Below, in pieces: positions 5,690-7,697 of a DNA stretch of 7,697 nucleotides. Below the pieces are notes generated by a model. The model searched no databases. It was not told the origin of the DNA and was given only the letters and a program-made list of their open reading frames with translations. The translations under genes were made by a program, and so were the position numbers. The stretch spans positions 1 to 7,697 of the forward strand of contig JAEOTI010000735.1 in assembly GCA_016839955.1 (NCBI GenBank), written 5' to 3'. Origin of the DNA: Candidatus Hodarchaeota archaeon. GTDB taxonomy: Archaea > Asgardarchaeota > Heimdallarchaeia > Hodarchaeales > YT1-057. Numbering within the stretch: the stretch's first letter is position 1; every line of letters starts with the position of its first letter.

Positions 5690-6139
5690 GTGTCAAAGAT
5701 CAATCAGATATATGCCGAGATTGTGAAAGTTTGGCCCTCATTCATTTCTCATCTAAAAGAATTCCAAAATAAAATGAGTCATTATTCTAACCACGATTAT
5801 CGGCGCTTTTTATTGGATACTCTACTTTTGGAAATAGCAGCTGAATCTTTCGAGAAAAGACTACAAAAAGGCACATTTACTGAAGAATACCTGAATTCGA
5901 TTAAGAAAGGTACACAAATTGATACCACTCTAAAAATTGCGAAAGTAAAAGAAATGCTAAGTCAGCAAAAAAGGGGACAGATGTGGTTCAATCTTGTGGA
6001 TGATGTTATCAAAATTCGAGACCTTGCTTACAGTCACCATCAGAACCTTAATGAATTAAAAAAATTAAACCAACAGACTCTTCACAACCTTGAGAGTGAT
6101 ATAGAGAAATTAAAAGTCCCTTCTCCAAAGATTAACTAA
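5690..6139 (+). CDS. Helical C-terminal half of the interrupted membrane protein
   Basis: As an independent gene it would start with GTG at 5690, the first possible start codon after the TGA at 5564, and give 149 residues. The ribosome site is poor: AAGG lies only two bases away. The frame extends back without a stop to 5567, and those 41 codons look coding, so this is best read as the continuation of the ORF at 4817-5566. The sequence is soluble and mostly alpha-helical, with charged coiled-coil-like runs (KKLNQQTLHNLESDIEKLK near the end) and no membrane helix, catalytic motif or cysteine. In the restored protein it would form the cytosolic tail behind four membrane helices. It ends 70 bp from the 3' end of the convergent minus gene at 6210. 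Confidence 0.5.
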   Translation: MSKINQIYAEIVKVWPSFISHLKEFQNKMSHYSNHDYRRFLLDTLLLEIAAESFEKRLQKGTFTEEYLNSIKKGTQIDTTLKIAKVKEMLSQQKRGQMWFNLVDDVIKIRDLAYSHHQNLNELKKLNQQTLHNLESDIEKLKVPSPKIN

Positions 6140-6146
6140 GTTTAAA

Positions 6147-6173
6147 CCCATGAAACGATTGATTTCATATGGG
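6147..6173. terminator. Hairpin between convergent genes
   Basis: CCCATGAAA (6147-6155) can pair with TTTCATATGGG (6163-6173), leaving a two-base bulge and a seven-base loop. It lies between the stop codons of the converging genes ending at 6139 and 6210. Position fits a shared terminator or mRNA 3' end, but no strong T-run follows on either strand. A second small stem, CTGATC/GGTCAG (6198-6213), overlaps the minus-gene stop. Confidence 0.35.
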
Positions 6174-6209
6174 ATCTGATGATTTACCATGAAATTGCTG
6201 ATCTATAGG

Positions 6210-6992
6210 TCAGATAAAACTTGATAACAAATTCTTAATTTCATTTAAGCAATTCTTCCAGTCTTCTCTTTTCCTTTTATAATCTACATAATGAAGAGAA
6301 GTAAGTGCAAAGTTCTGGAATTCTCTCCAGAAGGACTGTGAATTCTTATGTTCTATCTTATTATTTCTATACGTAAAGTCCAAGAATTCAGTTATTGTTT
6401 GGATTCTTGTCGAATCAAGTTGGTCATAATCCTTCAGAATAAAATATCGTAATTCCTTAATTCTCTCTACAATTCTTTTAATTTCATCACTATACATTTC
6501 TTTCATAAAATCAAATTTATTGTAAAAAGAATTCATTATCTCATTTGCAAGTTTATCTTCAAGCAAGTTTAATTCTTCAAACAAATTATGAAGAGATTCC
6601 ACCTTATTTTTTAATTCCTGGTCAGCTTTTTCCCAAAGAATATTCTTTTTTAATCCACTAACTACATTTATTACTCGTTCACCTAAGTTATTTCCCCTTT
6701 CTCCACAACCGAATGTACCACGATCCAGAATTTCAAGACTTCCTGCTATTTTACTATACAATGGACTGTAAATTTTGTTTAAAAGATCTGTTTTAATCGA
6801 ATCGCTTACAGAAGTCGAGTAATCATTCCTAGAAAAATCAGGTGCCCTTCCCAAGGTTGGTCTAGGAAGCTTAGGTTTATCATGATGTCGTATTGGGTTA
6901 CTAGGGCAAGTATTGATCCATTCCCGATATTTCAGACAAAAAGCGATATTTTGTGTTCGTGTTTCTATCAAGTACATGCAAGGCCTGAACAT
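6210..6992 (-). CDS. Helical hypothetical protein with an unusual GC-rich N-terminus
   Basis: The protein has 260 residues from the ATG at 6992, which has GGTG five bases upstream (7001-6998). An in-frame ATG at 6977 is possible but less well supported. Residues 1-65 contain three cysteines (C5, C19, C29), a histidine pair (HHD, 36-38) and a proline-rich stretch (KLPRPTLG). The rest is a long helical region beginning TDLLNKIYSPLYSKI (68-82), with charged coiled-coil-like helices from 118 to 258 and no membrane segment. I do not recognise the family. The first ~65 codons lie in DNA of about 45% G+C, while the body falls to about 20-30%, so the N-terminus may be a later addition; no alternative start exists near residue 66. 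FC..Y...I..C could be a damaged zinc-binding motif, but this is speculative. Confidence 0.7.
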   Translation of the reverse strand: MFRPCMYLIETRTQNIAFCLKYREWINTCPSNPIRHHDKPKLPRPTLGRAPDFSRNDYSTSVSDSIKTDLLNKIYSPLYSKIAGSLEILDRGTFGCGERGNNLGERVINVVSGLKKNILWEKADQELKNKVESLHNLFEELNLLEDKLANEIMNSFYNKFDFMKEMYSDEIKRIVERIKELRYFILKDYDQLDSTRIQTITEFLDFTYRNNKIEHKNSQSFWREFQNFALTSLHYVDYKRKREDWKNCLNEIKNLLSSFI

Positions 6993-7004
6993 TACTCCAC
7001 CACA

Positions 7005-7019
7005 GGGTGTCTGACACCC
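7005..7019. promoter_or_regulatory. Perfect 15-bp dyad, candidate operator
   Basis: GGGTGTC and GACACCC flank a single central T (7005-7011, 7012, 7013-7019). The dyad ends two bases upstream of the GTGG/GGTG ribosome site of the minus gene starting at 6992 and lies about 100 bp from the start of the divergent plus gene at 7117. It could be an operator for a dimeric repressor between divergent genes, or an mRNA hairpin in the minus-gene leader; a one-base loop makes DNA-level recognition more likely than an RNA stem of full length. Confidence 0.45.
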
Positions 7020-7086
7020 GTATGAGGTCTATTAAGGGAAGAAGTCTGATATCTATCCATGCTGTGTGTTGATTTTAATTATTAAT

Positions 7087-7095
7087 CTTTTAAAG
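7087..7095 (+). promoter_or_regulatory. TATA-like box for the gene at 7117
   Basis: CTTTTAAAG is centred 26 bp before the ATG at 7117, within an AT-rich tract (7073-7096). With no Shine-Dalgarno before that ATG, this spacing fits an archaeal TATA box driving a leaderless message. This is positional inference. Confidence 0.4.
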
Positions 7096-7116
7096 TAAGT
7101 GGACCTGAATTACCTG

Positions 7117-7697
7117 ATGTCAAGAAATAAAATTAAATTTCATTTTAAAAATGGAGATGAAAAACTATTTGGTCTGTTCTTTAAAGAATCAAGAGATGGA
7201 TTAATAGCAGGATTAGATTTGCAAGGAAGTATGAGCCACTTGACTTTGATATATGATTCAATCAAGCAGGAATTTAGACCACATATCACAGTGGACAATA
7301 AAATAGTTGAGAGATTGCCTCATATTAACATCCACGAATTCATTAGTGATCTTATTGATATTCTTGAATGTGGCGTTCGCAAAAGAAAATTTCATCACTT
7401 AGAAAGGGCATGGAAAATGAGTTCTCATTTGGAAGATACTCTGAGTTACCCAATAAAACATGACAAAAAACAATCTATACATGAATATCCAATGTATTTA
7501 GTTAATACAGATATTCCTGAATTTGAAGAAGGCCAAAATTGGATTAGAGTAACAATTTCAGACGAAATAGGTAGTAGGGATCCATTATATATCCCTACAT
7601 CAAAGACTCTATGGCAGATTTATCCATTGGACAAGAAATATTTAATTCAAATTAATTTGGCTTATTTTCAAGTTCTAATCGAAGAAATTATAGAAGC
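7117..7697 (+). CDS. Hypothetical protein, cut by the window edge
   Basis: The frame runs 193 codons from the ATG at 7117 to the end of the window without a stop, so the C-terminus is missing. An in-frame TAA at 7096 limits the start; a GTG at 7099 is the only alternative. The opening strands KIKFHFKNGDEKLFGLFF look like a beta sheet, followed by a mixed region with LIYDSIKQEFRPHI, a helix HEFISDLIDILE (~76-87), a basic RKRKFHH, and later strands NWIRVTISDE and DPLYIPTSKTLWQIYP. There is no signal peptide, membrane helix or recognised motif. It is divergent from the gene at 6992 and shares the 124-bp spacer containing the 15-bp dyad. The coding character is strong; the function is unknown. 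Confidence 0.75.
   Translation, partial: MSRNKIKFHFKNGDEKLFGLFFKESRDGLIAGLDLQGSMSHLTLIYDSIKQEFRPHITVDNKIVERLPHINIHEFISDLIDILECGVRKRKFHHLERAWKMSSHLEDTLSYPIKHDKKQSIHEYPMYLVNTDIPEFEEGQNWIRVTISDEIGSRDPLYIPTSKTLWQIYPLDKKYLIQINLAYFQVLIEEIIE

Noticed and set aside
5571..5690. Plus frame starting MEQKTLDSF after the TGA at 5564
   Set aside because: Plausible-looking 39 codons, but it ends in a stop at once and competes with the longer frame that continues the membrane protein and joins a 149-codon ORF.
1..7697. CRISPR array, tRNA, rRNA or intact insertion sequence
   Set aside because: No regularly spaced repeats, no cloverleaf or rRNA-like stretches, and no transposase motif or terminal inverted repeats seen on either strand.

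Overview
The window is AT-rich (by eye roughly one third G+C), with short genes, long gaps and several broken reading frames. I see no rRNA, tRNA, CRISPR array or intact insertion sequence. It looks like an accessory, decaying part of a chromosome or large replicon. Weak signs favour an archaeon: TATA-like boxes about 25 bp before start codons that lack a Shine-Dalgarno site (3526 minus, 7117 plus), a GGTG-type ribosome site (before 6992 minus), and a broken gene that resembles cysteine-containing proteins I associate with archaeal genomes. This assignment is inference; no marker gene is present.

Layout. Left part (1-1112): a small doubtful ORF on plus (169-378), facing a decayed minus-strand gene (375-677), then a gene-poor stretch with AT-rich repeats and short remnants. 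Next is the best conserved block, on the minus strand (3526 down to 1113): a 50-residue two-CxxC zinc-finger protein, a 371-residue protein with an N-terminal Cap4/DUF4297-like PD-(D/E)XK nuclease domain, and a 347-residue protein with a beta-rich FlgT-C-like N-terminal domain and a long helical tail. The last two are translationally coupled, because the nuclease stop codon forms part of the ribosome site of the next gene. The middle (3730-4801) is a graveyard: a frameshifted and nonsense-interrupted gene at 3730-4178, a short open fragment at 4209-4337, a 49-residue ORF with a signal peptide at 4440-4589, and an in-frame remnant leading into the next ORF. From 4817 to 6139 one frame encodes a four-helix membrane protein with a helical cytosolic tail, cut by a single in-frame TGA at 5564.

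The right part holds a 260-residue minus-strand helical protein (6992-6210), whose first ~65 codons are much richer in G+C than the rest, and a divergent plus-strand gene (7117 onward) that runs off the window. A perfect 15-bp dyad (7005-7019) lies just before the minus gene.

How the genes work together: only the minus block can be argued as a functional unit. A nuclease domain of a type known from CBASS and Avs immune systems, co-translated with a protein of unknown role and preceded by a tiny zinc-finger protein, fits a small defence or DNA-processing operon. That role is inferred from one domain motif and gene order; no sensor domain was recognised.
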